Source: an uncultured Faecalibacterium sp.
Lineage (GTDB): Bacteria > Bacillota > Clostridia > Oscillospirales > Ruminococcaceae
Reading direction: 5' to 3'
Assembly (NCBI GenBank): GCA_900539945.1
Contig: UQDV01000002.1
Coordinates: 62,001 to 126,000 of the forward strand
DNA: 64,000 nt
In this document: in pieces, positions 6,823 to 16,403 of the stretch
Layout of the letters: each line of letters begins with the position of its first letter
Position numbering within the stretch: position 1 is the stretch's first letter
Notes under the pieces: generated by a model
Told to the model about the DNA's origin: nothing
The model's database searches: none
Seen by the model: only the letters and a program-made list of their open reading frames with translations
Made by a program: the position numbers and the translations under genes

Positions 6823-8765
6823 TATGCCATCTCCTTTATAATGCTTTGTATGAATGCCACTTCATCAGAAGTTAGTTTATACTTTGAAAACAGTTCTTCA
6901 TCTGTCCACGCTCTTGAAAAATCCTGAACAGGAACAAAACCAAACATACCTTTGCTGATATGCTGTGTCATCGCCAAAATCGAAATCAAAAAACGCACAA
7001 ATCGTGTTTTTAGGTATCTCATATAGTTATCTGCTTCAGCTTCTGTGTCAAATGCTCCTGCAACGAGATACGTTTCTGAACAAACTACTTTCGGCGGCTG
7101 CTTTTCCATTGTCGAGAGAATGCGGTATTGTCCGTTCTTGTCGGGCTGTCCTGCGTGTTCTGCCGTCAAATATGAAATAATGATTTTATAGCGGTCTATA
7201 TTTTCTATACCCGTAGAAATCAAACTTCTTTTATATGGGCCTATCCCACCATTAAATCTCAGTTGAATATCTCCTGCTTTAAGCGGTTTCACATTTGTAG
7301 CAAGACCAAACGGCTTTCGGCTGGAAACTATCGTATCAAGCGTCTGTTCTCCTTTCAGACGCACCTTCTTAACTATCTCGGCAGCGATTGGATAACGAAT
7401 AAATGTCGAAAACTCATTCAAATCACGGTATTCGAATGTCTTAACCCCATCTCGGTAATTTATGTAGTAGCATTTTCCCTCATGTGACTTAGCCCACACA
7501 AAATAGCATACACCACCAGCAACATCCACATTCGGAAAAACATCCAGCGAGTTAGGATAGTCAACGAGTACCGCCATTCGTTTGTCGTTTAACATCTGCT
7601 CTCGAAATTTATCCAACCCTTTACCACCAGAATACCATTTTGCTGGAATGATAAAAGACATTGCCGTTGGATTCAATGTCTTTGTTTCCTCAATGAATTT
7701 GTTATATACCGGCGTTGCGCTTGCGCCTGAACCTCCATCAACTTCCTGATACGGCGGGTTTCCGATAACATAATCAAATTTCATGCTGGTACTCCCTTCC
7801 TGAATGGTTTCAAAGTTCTGGGTCGTTCCATGGCTGCCCTTGCGCCAGTTTTTTACTTTACAGGATACCGTGGGCGGCTGCGGCTCTGCCGCTCCGAACA
7901 TGGAAAAGAGGTCAAGCTGTTCTGCCTCCGGCTGAGGCTTGCCGCCGGGCACAGACAGGTGCAAGCCGTCCATTTGCCACAGGTTCCAGCTTATGATGTT
8001 GGCGATAGGCTGTAACTCTTCTTTTGTGGGTTTGCGCTGCCAGCGGGCTTGCAGATGCTCTGTATAGGTCAGCAGCAGGTTGACCCGTGCCAGCAAAAGG
8101 TTATCGCCCTGATACTCGTAGCCGTAGGTGGACTGCACCGCATGGGTGGCATATTTGCGCCACTCGTCCTCTGTGGCGGCGTTCTCGCTTACCACCCGCA
8201 GCTTGCGGTCCAGAATGCCAATGCGCCGGGCTACCGGGATCATCTCGCCGGTGGCGGCATCGTACCGGGACGCCAGAAAGGGGGCTTCGCCGCAGGTCAC
8301 CTCCAAACGGCGGCTCTGCACATACTGCACCCATGCCGGGGTCTTGCCCTTACAAGCCGGGAACTGCACCGGCGTTTCCACCGTCTGCCAGCCTTGGGGC
8401 AGCTCCACGGTGAACTGCCCGGTGGTCTGCTCTGCCCCCAGCGCACCGAACCAGTCGGCATCCAGTGCGTTATTCATCTTGTTGCAGACCCATGCCGGGC
8501 TGAATACCTCGCCTTTTTTGCGGGTGCGCTGCTGCTGGGTGTCGGTCTGCTTCATCATCCGGGGCAGCACCACCTCGTAGTGGGTCAGCCTGAGCTGCTG
8601 CGCAGTGATCGGAGATTTATCCGTCACCGGCTCGTACATTACCGTTTGCAGCTCCTCCGGAGGGTCGGTTGCCCAGATGATGTTTTTACCGGTGGATTTA
8701 TCTTCTAGTAGCGTATCCAGCACCGCCTGTACTTCCGGTGCGTGAAAGTCGATCAGTTGTTCCAA
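6822..8765 (-). CDS. Eco57I-type N6-adenine DNA methyltransferase
   Basis: A 647-residue protein that probably methylates adenine in a host-protective restriction-modification system. Seen in order: the N-terminal KGEVFSPAWVCNKMNNAL helix typical of this family, a motif I variant TCGEAPF (157-163), DRKLRVV, YQGDNLLLARVNLLL, and the catalytic FDYVIGNPPYQ with NPPY at 336-339. The C-terminal 250 residues resemble target-recognition regions of type IIG-like enzymes. It is first in a two-gene operon with the helicase protein. A sigma-A promoter lies upstream at 8844-8872, next to a divergent XRE regulator. The AT-richer 3' half, compared with the 5' half, suggests a swapped specificity domain. 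Confidence 0.8.
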   Translation of the reverse strand: MEQLIDFHAPEVQAVLDTLLEDKSTGKNIIWATDPPEELQTVMYEPVTDKSPITAQQLRLTHYEVVLPRMMKQTDTQQQRTRKKGEVFSPAWVCNKMNNALDADWFGALGAEQTTGQFTVELPQGWQTVETPVQFPACKGKTPAWVQYVQSRRLEVTCGEAPFLASRYDAATGEMIPVARRIGILDRKLRVVSENAATEDEWRKYATHAVQSTYGYEYQGDNLLLARVNLLLTYTEHLQARWQRKPTKEELQPIANIISWNLWQMDGLHLSVPGGKPQPEAEQLDLFSMFGAAEPQPPTVSCKVKNWRKGSHGTTQNFETIQEGSTSMKFDYVIGNPPYQEVDGGSGASATPVYNKFIEETKTLNPTAMSFIIPAKWYSGGKGLDKFREQMLNDKRMAVLVDYPNSLDVFPNVDVAGGVCYFVWAKSHEGKCYYINYRDGVKTFEYRDLNEFSTFIRYPIAAEIVKKVRLKGEQTLDTIVSSRKPFGLATNVKPLKAGDIQLRFNGGIGPYKRSLISTGIENIDRYKIIISYLTAEHAGQPDKNGQYRILSTMEKQPPKVVCSETYLVAGAFDTEAEADNYMRYLKTRFVRFLISILAMTQHISKGMFGFVPVQDFSRAWTDEELFSKYKLTSDEVAFIQSIIKEMA

Positions 8766-8815
8766 CGGGGATTCCCTCGCTTTGCCTTAGCGTTGCGGCG
8801 GAAGTGTCAGTATTC

Positions 8816-8856
8816 TTATCACTTTCGCACTATTATGATAATAATATTATCACTTT
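8816..8856. promoter_or_regulatory. Direct-repeat operator candidate between methylase and XRE genes
   Basis: TTATCACTTT occurs at 8816-8825 and again at 8847-8856, about three helical turns apart. The second copy overlaps the -10 of the methylase promoter. Binding by the adjacent XRE protein is inferred from position. Confidence 0.45.
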
Positions 8857-8872
8857 TAAGCAAAACTGACAA
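8844..8872 (-). promoter_or_regulatory. Promoter of the methylase-helicase operon
   Basis: On the minus strand TTGTCA (8867-8872), a 17-base spacer and TAATAT (8844-8849) form a good sigma-A promoter, about 80 bases before the methylase start. Confidence 0.6.
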
Positions 8873-8887
8873 CAGGATTATCGGTTT

Positions 8888-8916
8888 TTGTCAAGAGCGA
8901 CAATATTATTTATACT
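8888..8916 (+). promoter_or_regulatory. Promoter of the XRE regulator
   Basis: TTGTCA (8888-8893), a 17-base spacer and TATACT (8911-8916). The start codon follows at 8944. It is back to back with the methylase promoter. Confidence 0.65.
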
Positions 8917-8943
8917 GATAGCAAAGAAAGGCAGGGAATTAGG

Positions 8944-9246
8944 ATGATTGGCGAACGGCTCGCGGAGTTACGCAAATTAAACGGTGAAACGCAAGAAGAT
9001 TTAGCAAAAGAATTTCATGTTTCAGTGCCTACCGTCCGCACATGGGAACGCGACAAAGCATCTCCCAGCCATGAAGTTTTGATTGCACTCTGCAAGCGTT
9101 ATGGCACCTCTGCCGACTACCTACTGGGTCTGACCGACATCGACCCCTCGGACGAAGCCCGCAAACAGCGCCAGCGCCTGACCGAAGAAGAACAGAACGA
9201 GATGCACCGCTACGAGGAATATCTGTTGTGGAAACGCAAAAAATAA
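8944..9246 (+). CDS. XRE-family transcriptional regulator
   Basis: A 100-residue protein with an N-terminal helix-turn-helix (residues 1-62: ERLAELRKLNGETQEDLAK, then FHVSVPTVRTWERDKASPS) and the common LLGLTD closing segment. The rest is a short charged helix. It is divergent from the methylase-helicase operon, with promoters back to back and repeated TTATCACTTT sites between them. It probably acts like a controller protein that times restriction against methylation, although it could equally be a generic phage-type repressor. A strong terminator overlaps its stop. Confidence 0.85.
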   Translation: MIGERLAELRKLNGETQEDLAKEFHVSVPTVRTWERDKASPSHEVLIALCKRYGTSADYLLGLTDIDPSDEARKQRQRLTEEEQNEMHRYEEYLLWKRKK

Positions 9247-9286
9247 GCCGCCCAGCGAGACCGTAAGGTCGCTGGGCGGCTTATTT
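9241..9286 (+). terminator. Terminator after the XRE gene
   Basis: An 18-bp perfect inverted repeat, with GCCGCCCAGCGA in its core and ending in TTATTT, begins inside the last codons of the regulator. The core stem GCCGCCCAGC recurs in the terminator after hicB. Confidence 0.9.
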
Positions 9287-9292
9287 GCCCTC

Positions 9293-9321
9293 TTGACAAA
9301 TACGTAAAATACGTATACAAT
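9293..9321 (+). promoter_or_regulatory. hicAB promoter with TACGTA repeat operator
   Basis: A consensus TTGACA (9293-9298), a 17-base spacer and TACAAT (9316-9321). The spacer holds two copies of the palindrome TACGTA separated by three bases. This is a natural place for autorepression by HicB. Confidence 0.8.
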
Positions 9322-9358
9322 AAAACTGTAATCCTGAAAGAAAGGAGGGGCACCCGCC

Positions 9359-9550
9359 ATGCCGATGACTCCCAAGCAAATGATTCGCTTGCTGGAGCAG
9401 AACGGCTTTGTTTTAGTCAGTGCAAATGGGTCACACTACAAGTACCATAACCCAACTACCAACAAAACCACTGTCGTTCCATTTCACGCAAAGGATCTGA
9501 AGCCCGGTACCGAGAAAAACATTCTCAAATTAGCCGGACTCAAAAAGTAA
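9359..9550 (+). CDS. hicA: HicA-type mRNA interferase toxin
   Basis: A 63-residue protein of the YcfA/HicA family, which cleaves mRNA using a conserved histidine. Seen: an MTPKQMIRLLEQNGF start, then SANGSHYKYHN, which holds the GSH catalytic motif, and VVPFHAKDLKPGTEKNILKLAGL, all typical and full length. AAAGGAGG precedes the ATG. The toxin gene is upstream of the antitoxin hicB, the usual order, but with an unusually wide 140-base gap. Confidence 0.93.
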   Translation: MPMTPKQMIRLLEQNGFVLVSANGSHYKYHNPTTNKTTVVPFHAKDLKPGTEKNILKLAGLKK

Positions 9551-9579
9551 GAATATGATGATTGTAGACTTCATATTCT
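9550..9579. repeat. Inverted repeat between hicA and hicB
   Basis: AGAATATGA and TCATATTCT form a 9-bp stem around a 12-base loop immediately after the hicA stop. There is no T-tract, so it may stabilise the hicA 3' end or set toxin/antitoxin ratio rather than terminate. Confidence 0.5.
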
Positions 9580-9690
9580 GAAACTGCAAAGCACTGCATA
9601 GACTATTCTACAATTTCCAACCAATAATGTAGGCCTGTTAAGTGAAGGTACATTGATTGTTTGTTGAATTATAAAAGGTGAGGTCACATT

Positions 9691-10068
9691 ATGAACGCTA
9701 TTTTCTATCCTGCAATTTTTCACCCGGAAGAAACCGGGTACTCTGTTGAGATCCCCGATATTGAGGGCTGCTTCACCCAAGGCGATACCATGGACGAAGC
9801 TGTCCGCATGGCACAGGATGCCATCGGCCTTATGCTGGAAGATTGCAAAGTCTGCCCAGAGCCTTCTGTCCCTTCTGCGCTCCATGTTGACCCGGAAGAT
9901 TTTGTGGTGATGGTACCTTTCGATATGGAAGAGTACGAAAAGCGGTACAGACCCGTAAAGAAAACCCTTTCCATTCCCGGCTGGCTCAACGATGCCGCCG
10001 AATCGGCACACATCAACTTTTCCGGCGTCCTTCAGGATGCGCTGAAAGAGAAACTCCATTTGGCGTAA
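9691..10068 (+). CDS. hicB: HicB-type antitoxin
   Basis: A 125-residue protein. The N-terminal half is the HicB partial RNase H fold (YPAIFHPEETGYSVEIPDIEGCFTQGDT, then MAQDAIGLMLED), which binds and inhibits HicA. The C-terminal part (LSIPGWLNDAAESAHINFSGVLQDALKEKL) is a ribbon-helix-helix-like DNA-binding domain expected to repress the hicAB promoter. A terminator follows immediately. It sits between the restriction-modification system and the SIR2 gene, a normal place for a stabilising toxin-antitoxin pair. Confidence 0.92.
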   Translation: MNAIFYPAIFHPEETGYSVEIPDIEGCFTQGDTMDEAVRMAQDAIGLMLEDCKVCPEPSVPSALHVDPEDFVVMVPFDMEEYEKRYRPVKKTLSIPGWLNDAAESAHINFSGVLQDALKEKLHLA

Positions 10069-10087
10069 GTATAGCTATAAGTACAAC

Positions 10088-10134
10088 AACAGCCGCCCAG
10101 CAGTTGACCGTTATGGTCATGCTGGGCGGCTGTT
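10088..10134 (+). terminator. Terminator after hicB
   Basis: A 15-bp stem AACAGCCGCCCAGCA with its complement and a T-rich exit. The same core stem is found in the terminator after the XRE gene. It may also end the converging SIR2 transcript. Confidence 0.85.
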
Positions 10135-10210
10135 TGCCATTTAGAACAATCCCGCCATTTTAGAGTTCAGGTAAGAAATTTTCACATCCAGACATGGACA
10201 CTTTGATTCA

Positions 10211-13200
10211 TTATCGCTGGCCATTCCTGATTTCGGCGAACTCATCCTTATCTTGGCTAACAGCACGCCAATCTTTTAAAATTTCTTGTCCATCTTTAGA
10301 AATTTTTCCAGCATCTATTTTTGTTGCAAGAATCACAGCCCATCGACGAATGTCGCCCTTCTCTGATGCCGTTGCCACTGTATCGTCCGAAGAAATTCGA
10401 GTTTGTTCCAATAACTGAGAAAGGCCTGTCAATATAAGTTCCATCGGGTGTGTCGTTAACAGATCAGGACGATATTCTGCTGCAAAAGAAACCGTTTGTA
10501 ACGCAGCTGCTAGCTGCTTTGGAACGCCCCAGGCAATCTGTTGAGCAACAACTTCTAATCCTATGCAAAGCTCATCATCTGGAAGCAACCTTTTGTCCGG
10601 ATTACATATTGTAGTTGCAAGTACATTATAACAGCTGTGCGCACGTTTGGTATCAGCAGATCGCAAAGAATGCTCCAAATCCTTTTTTGATTCAAAGTTC
10701 TGCTTCAAAAATATGGACCAATATCGCTTTATACCATGATGGCTGATATGATGTGAGTCACATTGTGTTATGATTACCGACATTACAGCACAGTCCTTTT
10801 CTGTCGGTGTCCACTGCGAACGAAGAGTAGTAAAAATCCAAAGAGCGTGCAGTATCTGATATATTTGAGAAGCAAATACTCCTTCATCGCCAAATGCATC
10901 AATTCCACGACTGATATTATCAGAAAGATCCGCTATTCGTTCCTTACTAGCTTCAAGAATCCGGCTTGTTTCCTCTGATGTAAACTCATCTGCACGGAAA
11001 AAAGAAACATTTACAAGTTCATTAAAAATATCATTATCACCCGGGAAACAAATCACCCCAGATGTGTTTTCCTCAATCTTATTTGTAATAGACTGACAAA
11101 GGTATTGAATTTCGTCTCTCTCACGCTGGGACGGGAAATGCAGGCAAACAGTATCCAGCCAATTTTCAGGAAGATGTGGTTTCCCATCCTTCCAGATAAA
11201 ATCTCCCAACCATTTTTTCTGATCAGATGTCAGCAGTCCCTGTTCTCCACAATAGAGCAACCGGTTTAAAGCACTTAAGCCATTATCATGCGATTGAGAC
11301 AAAATAATTAACTGTTCAATTTCCTGGCAGGACTTTTCCGATTCAACTTTGAATCCTTTTGATCGTGCTAAAAGCACTCCAAATGGATCCAGCAAATCAC
11401 GATGAATCCTAAGTCGTTCTAGATTCGGCAGAGGAAAAGTTAACAACTGCAAAAGCAGTTCACGATGCAACCCAACAGGATAAAAAGGAATCAGCCTTTT
11501 TACAAGTGATGCAGCTTGCAAATAATGATCTTTTTGAGGAGAAGAGTATAATTTCTTCAAAAAGTCCAGAAGTTGCACCATCATTTCATCCGAACATTTA
11601 GAACACAGTTCAGATAGTGCCTCCAAAAGAACTGTAGCTGCTTTTGTCACAAAAGTATTACCGCCAGCGGTCTTATGGTTGGTAAATTCTAATTCCGTAC
11701 GTAAAACTGCATCTATATAAAATTGGCAGCATTCATCTGTTTCTTTGGGGGTCCATGTACTGAGAACACCACGTGTAAGCGCATTTTCTATAAACTTTTC
11801 TTCACCAGCCCTTACAACGGTCAAAATAGCCCATAGCGGACAATATAGCGCAATGCGTTCTGCGGCTCCACAAGCTGCCTTTGCGCCGTCCACATAATTT
11901 TCAAGACGAAATGGTATGCCTGTTTCCTCACGGAATTGAAGAAAAGTAAAAGCAACTATTCTTTCTTTATCTTCTCCTCCATAGTGTGTCGTAGATGAAT
12001 TCACTCCAAAGTCAAAACGCGGTTTGGTTTCATGTGTTTGAAAAGGAACCCAGTGTGCTTCTAACCTTGATGTGAAATATTTATTTTCATCAGCCCAATC
12101 TACCTCATATTGCCTATGGACTGTTCGGCGATGCTCATCTACGAATGTGATATTCTTTTCTTCTGCATCAGAAGGGCGAATTTCTGAAATATAGCTTTGC
12201 AATTTCATCATAGGGCTCTCTAATGATACAAGGAAAGTATCCGGTCTAGTCTGATGTGAAATGCGCTGCCGCAAATTGGAAAGAGAATTTTGCAAAAGTG
12301 AAAGTGCCACATCATACTCACCAACTTCGGCGCACAGTCCTGATTTACGTAACGCCCATAAAGTTTGATCCGGTGAAACGTGCCATTTTTTCAATTGTTG
12401 TTTCAATTTCTGAAATTCGTAGCGAAAAAGAGAATGTAAACATTCTTCCCATCGAATTTGTTCCTGTTGTTCTGCCGTAAAATATGCTTTCATGGCAACC
12501 AACTCTACATACTTTATATTCCATTTTTCTTCGTCACCATATTCTCGAAAAGAACGGAGTAACGATAAAAGAATAGCGCATTTTTCAGAACTGCGTATAT
12601 CAGAATTTCTGGCAAGAACTTTTTGATACAAATCGATATCCGAATCCAAAAGAGGCATCAAAGTCTTTTCGTTCAACCAGTTATATTCATACAGATAAGC
12701 CATCTCATTTTCTGTATCAGCATCTTTTTGTGCGCAATGGTGAGCCAAAATCGCATGAGCTGTAGATAGAAGATGTCGCAGCTTTATTCTATTTGAAGCA
12801 GAAAGAGTCAATACTTTGGGACAGCTATCATGATTTTTTCGTAACACCGGAATTGCTTCTTTAATAGAAGATGTCCGATCCAACTTTTCGTCAAAAAAAT
12901 GACGTATTTTCCAATTCTGCCCAGTTACACGGAATTCACTATACGCATTCCAAAGATAATCCAAAGCTTTCTCATAGATATCATACGGAGTCTCGGCAGA
13001 AAAAATCTCGGATAGGTCAACGACAATAATATTCCGCCTATGTAACCACTCCCGCCGAACGTCCGAAACAGATTCATGGCTTAATAAATACAAATAAGGC
13101 GCATTCTCTGCACCAAGATTATCACGGATCCAGCCAATCCATTTATTGAAATTAGGATCATTCCCTGAAAATCCAATCATGCAGAGAGTATTTTCCAACA

Positions 13201-13762
13201 ATGACTGCTGCACAGTATTTACAAACGGAGCAAATTTTTGAGGGTATGTCCGATAGTCTTCTGCCGTAATAATAAAAGGTCGTTGCGAAGGAAATGAACC
13301 GTGAAGTTTAATAAGTCTTGTTGCACCAGAACTGCCCACAAGATCATTCTTGTTGGTTACCAGCGTAAATGTTTTCTCTACAAGATTTTCCCCAGCACGT
13401 TCAAGAAGCGTATCATAATTCGTTGTAAAAACATCGCTCCAAGGCAGCCGCAAAAGTTTTTCATACAAAGGTGAGGGACGATAATCGGCATCTTTTATAC
13501 TGTCTAAAAGTAGATGATCTAATTCACTACGGCCATACGCAATTTCCACACTCTCGGCCAATGCGAGAGGGTCGTTTTGATCAGAATCTCCTAGCTTTTC
13601 TTTGAATTTTTGGGCTAACCCAGCCCACAATGGAATGTCTGGAACATCAGATGTTACTTTATCAGCATTAAGACTGAATCCCGACCCAACAAAAAGAGCC
13701 GCATGGTGTTCCTGTAAATGCTGGCTAATAAGTTCAAGATAACGTTTAGCATTTGTGTCCAT
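10211..13762 (-). CDS. Large SIR2-domain protein, probable anti-phage defence effector
   Basis: A 1183-residue protein. The start chosen is the ATG at 13762, since GGAGG is correctly spaced before it. A further in-frame ATG 5 codons upstream has no such site. The N-terminal 210 residues are a sirtuin-type NAD-binding domain: GSGFS (26-30), TTNYD (113-117), KLHG with the catalytic His154, and IGFSGNDPNF (196-205). The remaining 950 residues have no recognised motif and look largely alpha-helical, like the sensor regions of defence-associated sirtuins (DSR1/DSR2-type) that deplete NAD on phage infection. The gene is clearly AT-richer than the core, a sign of transfer. A truncated antitoxin-like gene lies 28 bases upstream. 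Confidence 0.8.
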   Translation of the reverse strand: MDTNAKRYLELISQHLQEHHAALFVGSGFSLNADKVTSDVPDIPLWAGLAQKFKEKLGDSDQNDPLALAESVEIAYGRSELDHLLLDSIKDADYRPSPLYEKLLRLPWSDVFTTNYDTLLERAGENLVEKTFTLVTNKNDLVGSSGATRLIKLHGSFPSQRPFIITAEDYRTYPQKFAPFVNTVQQSLLENTLCMIGFSGNDPNFNKWIGWIRDNLGAENAPYLYLLSHESVSDVRREWLHRRNIIVVDLSEIFSAETPYDIYEKALDYLWNAYSEFRVTGQNWKIRHFFDEKLDRTSSIKEAIPVLRKNHDSCPKVLTLSASNRIKLRHLLSTAHAILAHHCAQKDADTENEMAYLYEYNWLNEKTLMPLLDSDIDLYQKVLARNSDIRSSEKCAILLSLLRSFREYGDEEKWNIKYVELVAMKAYFTAEQQEQIRWEECLHSLFRYEFQKLKQQLKKWHVSPDQTLWALRKSGLCAEVGEYDVALSLLQNSLSNLRQRISHQTRPDTFLVSLESPMMKLQSYISEIRPSDAEEKNITFVDEHRRTVHRQYEVDWADENKYFTSRLEAHWVPFQTHETKPRFDFGVNSSTTHYGGEDKERIVAFTFLQFREETGIPFRLENYVDGAKAACGAAERIALYCPLWAILTVVRAGEEKFIENALTRGVLSTWTPKETDECCQFYIDAVLRTELEFTNHKTAGGNTFVTKAATVLLEALSELCSKCSDEMMVQLLDFLKKLYSSPQKDHYLQAASLVKRLIPFYPVGLHRELLLQLLTFPLPNLERLRIHRDLLDPFGVLLARSKGFKVESEKSCQEIEQLIILSQSHDNGLSALNRLLYCGEQGLLTSDQKKWLGDFIWKDGKPHLPENWLDTVCLHFPSQRERDEIQYLCQSITNKIEENTSGVICFPGDNDIFNELVNVSFFRADEFTSEETSRILEASKERIADLSDNISRGIDAFGDEGVFASQIYQILHALWIFTTLRSQWTPTEKDCAVMSVIITQCDSHHISHHGIKRYWSIFLKQNFESKKDLEHSLRSADTKRAHSCYNVLATTICNPDKRLLPDDELCIGLEVVAQQIAWGVPKQLAAALQTVSFAAEYRPDLLTTHPMELILTGLSQLLEQTRISSDDTVATASEKGDIRRWAVILATKIDAGKISKDGQEILKDWRAVSQDKDEFAEIRNGQR

Positions 13763-13790
13763 CAAGATAACCTCCATTTCGTTTCACGAT

Positions 13791-14033
13791 TTAGCCATAG
13801 TAACATTCCAATCGTTGCAGTATATTTGAGTGGCGGTACTGCTCGTCAATCTCCTTTATGTTGTAGTCTAGCAGACCAGGAACACCCATTTCGCCGCTGC
13901 ATTTGTTGCAGAAAGTAGCCGTGATCTCAAAAGTATATTCCTTTTCCCGGATGGTCTGGTTGATTTTGATTTTCTTCAGGGTGTAGCTCGTTTCTCTGCG
14001 GCATTCTGTGCAGAAGTCTCTCTGGTTTTCCAC
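13791..14033 (-). CDS. Truncated MqsA-type zinc-ribbon antitoxin N-terminus
   Basis: An 80-residue ORF with a GTG start. The N-terminal part FCTECRRETSYTL and TFCNKCSGEMGVPGLLDYN, with two CxxC pairs, is the zinc domain of MqsA-family antitoxins. In this family a helix-turn-helix domain follows IDEQYR. Here the frame diverges after DEQYR and stops within 13 residues, so the DNA-binding half is missing. It is either a relic or a stand-alone zinc protein. It lies 28 bases upstream of the SIR2 gene on the same strand behind a good promoter, so it may now serve mainly as that gene's leader cistron. Confidence 0.6.
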   Translation of the reverse strand: MENQRDFCTECRRETSYTLKKIKINQTIREKEYTFEITATFCNKCSGEMGVPGLLDYNIKEIDEQYRHSNILQRLECYYG

Positions 14034-14072
14034 AGCGGCACACTCCCTTCCGGTTTTACATTCTTTTTTATT

Positions 14073-14101
14073 ATTGTATCCCTACCTTTGTTTTTCGTCA
14101 A
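14073..14101 (-). promoter_or_regulatory. Promoter of the zinc-ribbon/SIR2 unit
   Basis: Minus-strand TTGACG (14096-14101), a 17-base spacer and TACAAT (14073-14078), 40 bases before the GTG start. Confidence 0.75.
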
Positions 14102-14177
14102 CAATAAAGCCGCTGACAGTCTGCCGCTCACAGAATCCATCAGTGGGTTTCATGAGTCTTCAAATCCCCTAGACGCA

Positions 14178-14214
14178 AAAAATCGGCACCCGCTTTTCAG
14201 CGAGTGCCGATTTT
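14178..14214 (-). terminator. Terminator downstream of groEL
   Basis: AAAATCGGCAC pairs with GTGCCGATTTT around a 15-base loop, and TTTGCG follows on the minus strand. It lies 100 bases past the groEL stop and is symmetric enough to act in both directions. Confidence 0.8.
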
Positions 14215-14313
14215 GTTACCCTATAGTGCGCTTCGATTTTTGGCGTAAGTTTGGCGTAAATCCGCTTTTGCGCGCTCCAAAAATCAAGTGTTCATGCGGT
14301 TTTCAGGCAGTTA

Positions 14314-15957
<1,644 letters not shown>

Positions 15958-16005
15958 CTATCGCTCCTTTTAAAGCTGCATTTTTCCAGAAATAGGGGGA
16001 ACCGC

Positions 16006-16293
16006 TCAGTCTTCCACGACGGCCAGGATGTCGCTCTGGCGCACGATGGTGCACTCCTCGCCATCCACCTTGACCTCGGTGCCGGAATACTTGCTGGTGA
16101 GCACCTTATCGCCGACCTTGACGGTCATTTTGACTTCCTTGCCATCCACAACGCCGCCGGGGCCCACTGCGATGACCTGCGCCACCTGGGGCTTCTCCTT
16201 GGCACTGCCGGTCAGGATCAGACCGCCCTTGGTGGTCTCCTCAACCTCAACAGTCTTGATAACAACGCGGTCTGCAAGAGGAATGATCTTCAT
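16006..16293 (-). CDS. groES: GroES, 10-kDa co-chaperonin
   Basis: A 95-residue lid of the GroEL chamber. The start chosen is the ATG at 16293, preceded by AGGAGGG, which gives MKIIPLADRVVIK, the canonical beginning. The mobile loop (VEETTKGGLILTGSAKEKPQ) and the IRQSDILAVVE-like C-terminus are present. The longer open frame upstream is just leader. The first gene of the operon, under CIRCE/HrcA control. Confidence 0.97.
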   Translation of the reverse strand: MKIIPLADRVVIKTVEVEETTKGGLILTGSAKEKPQVAQVIAVGPGGVVDGKEVKMTVKVGDKVLTSKYSGTEVKVDGEECTIVRQSDILAVVED

Positions 16294-16372
16294 AGTTCTT
16301 GCCCTCCTATAGAAAATATAATTTAAAACTTTGCTGCACCCGACAGGGTTCGTGTTCACCGCGCCGGGCTGT

Positions 16373-16399
16373 TTAGCACTCTTTTTCTCTGAGTGCTAA
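16373..16399. promoter_or_regulatory. CIRCE heat-shock operator
   Basis: TTAGCACTC, nine bases, GAGTGCTAA: an exact match to the HrcA-binding CIRCE element. It sits just downstream of the -10 of the groESL promoter, so HrcA would block transcription at normal temperature. Confidence 0.97.
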
Positions 16400-16403
16400 G
16401 TGT

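Noticed and set aside
14215-14313. Repeated TTTGGCGTAA strings as an attachment site next to groEL
   Set aside because: Two short copies and a 9-bp inverted repeat are present, but no integrase or element boundary fits them. A hairpin past groEL is the simpler reading.
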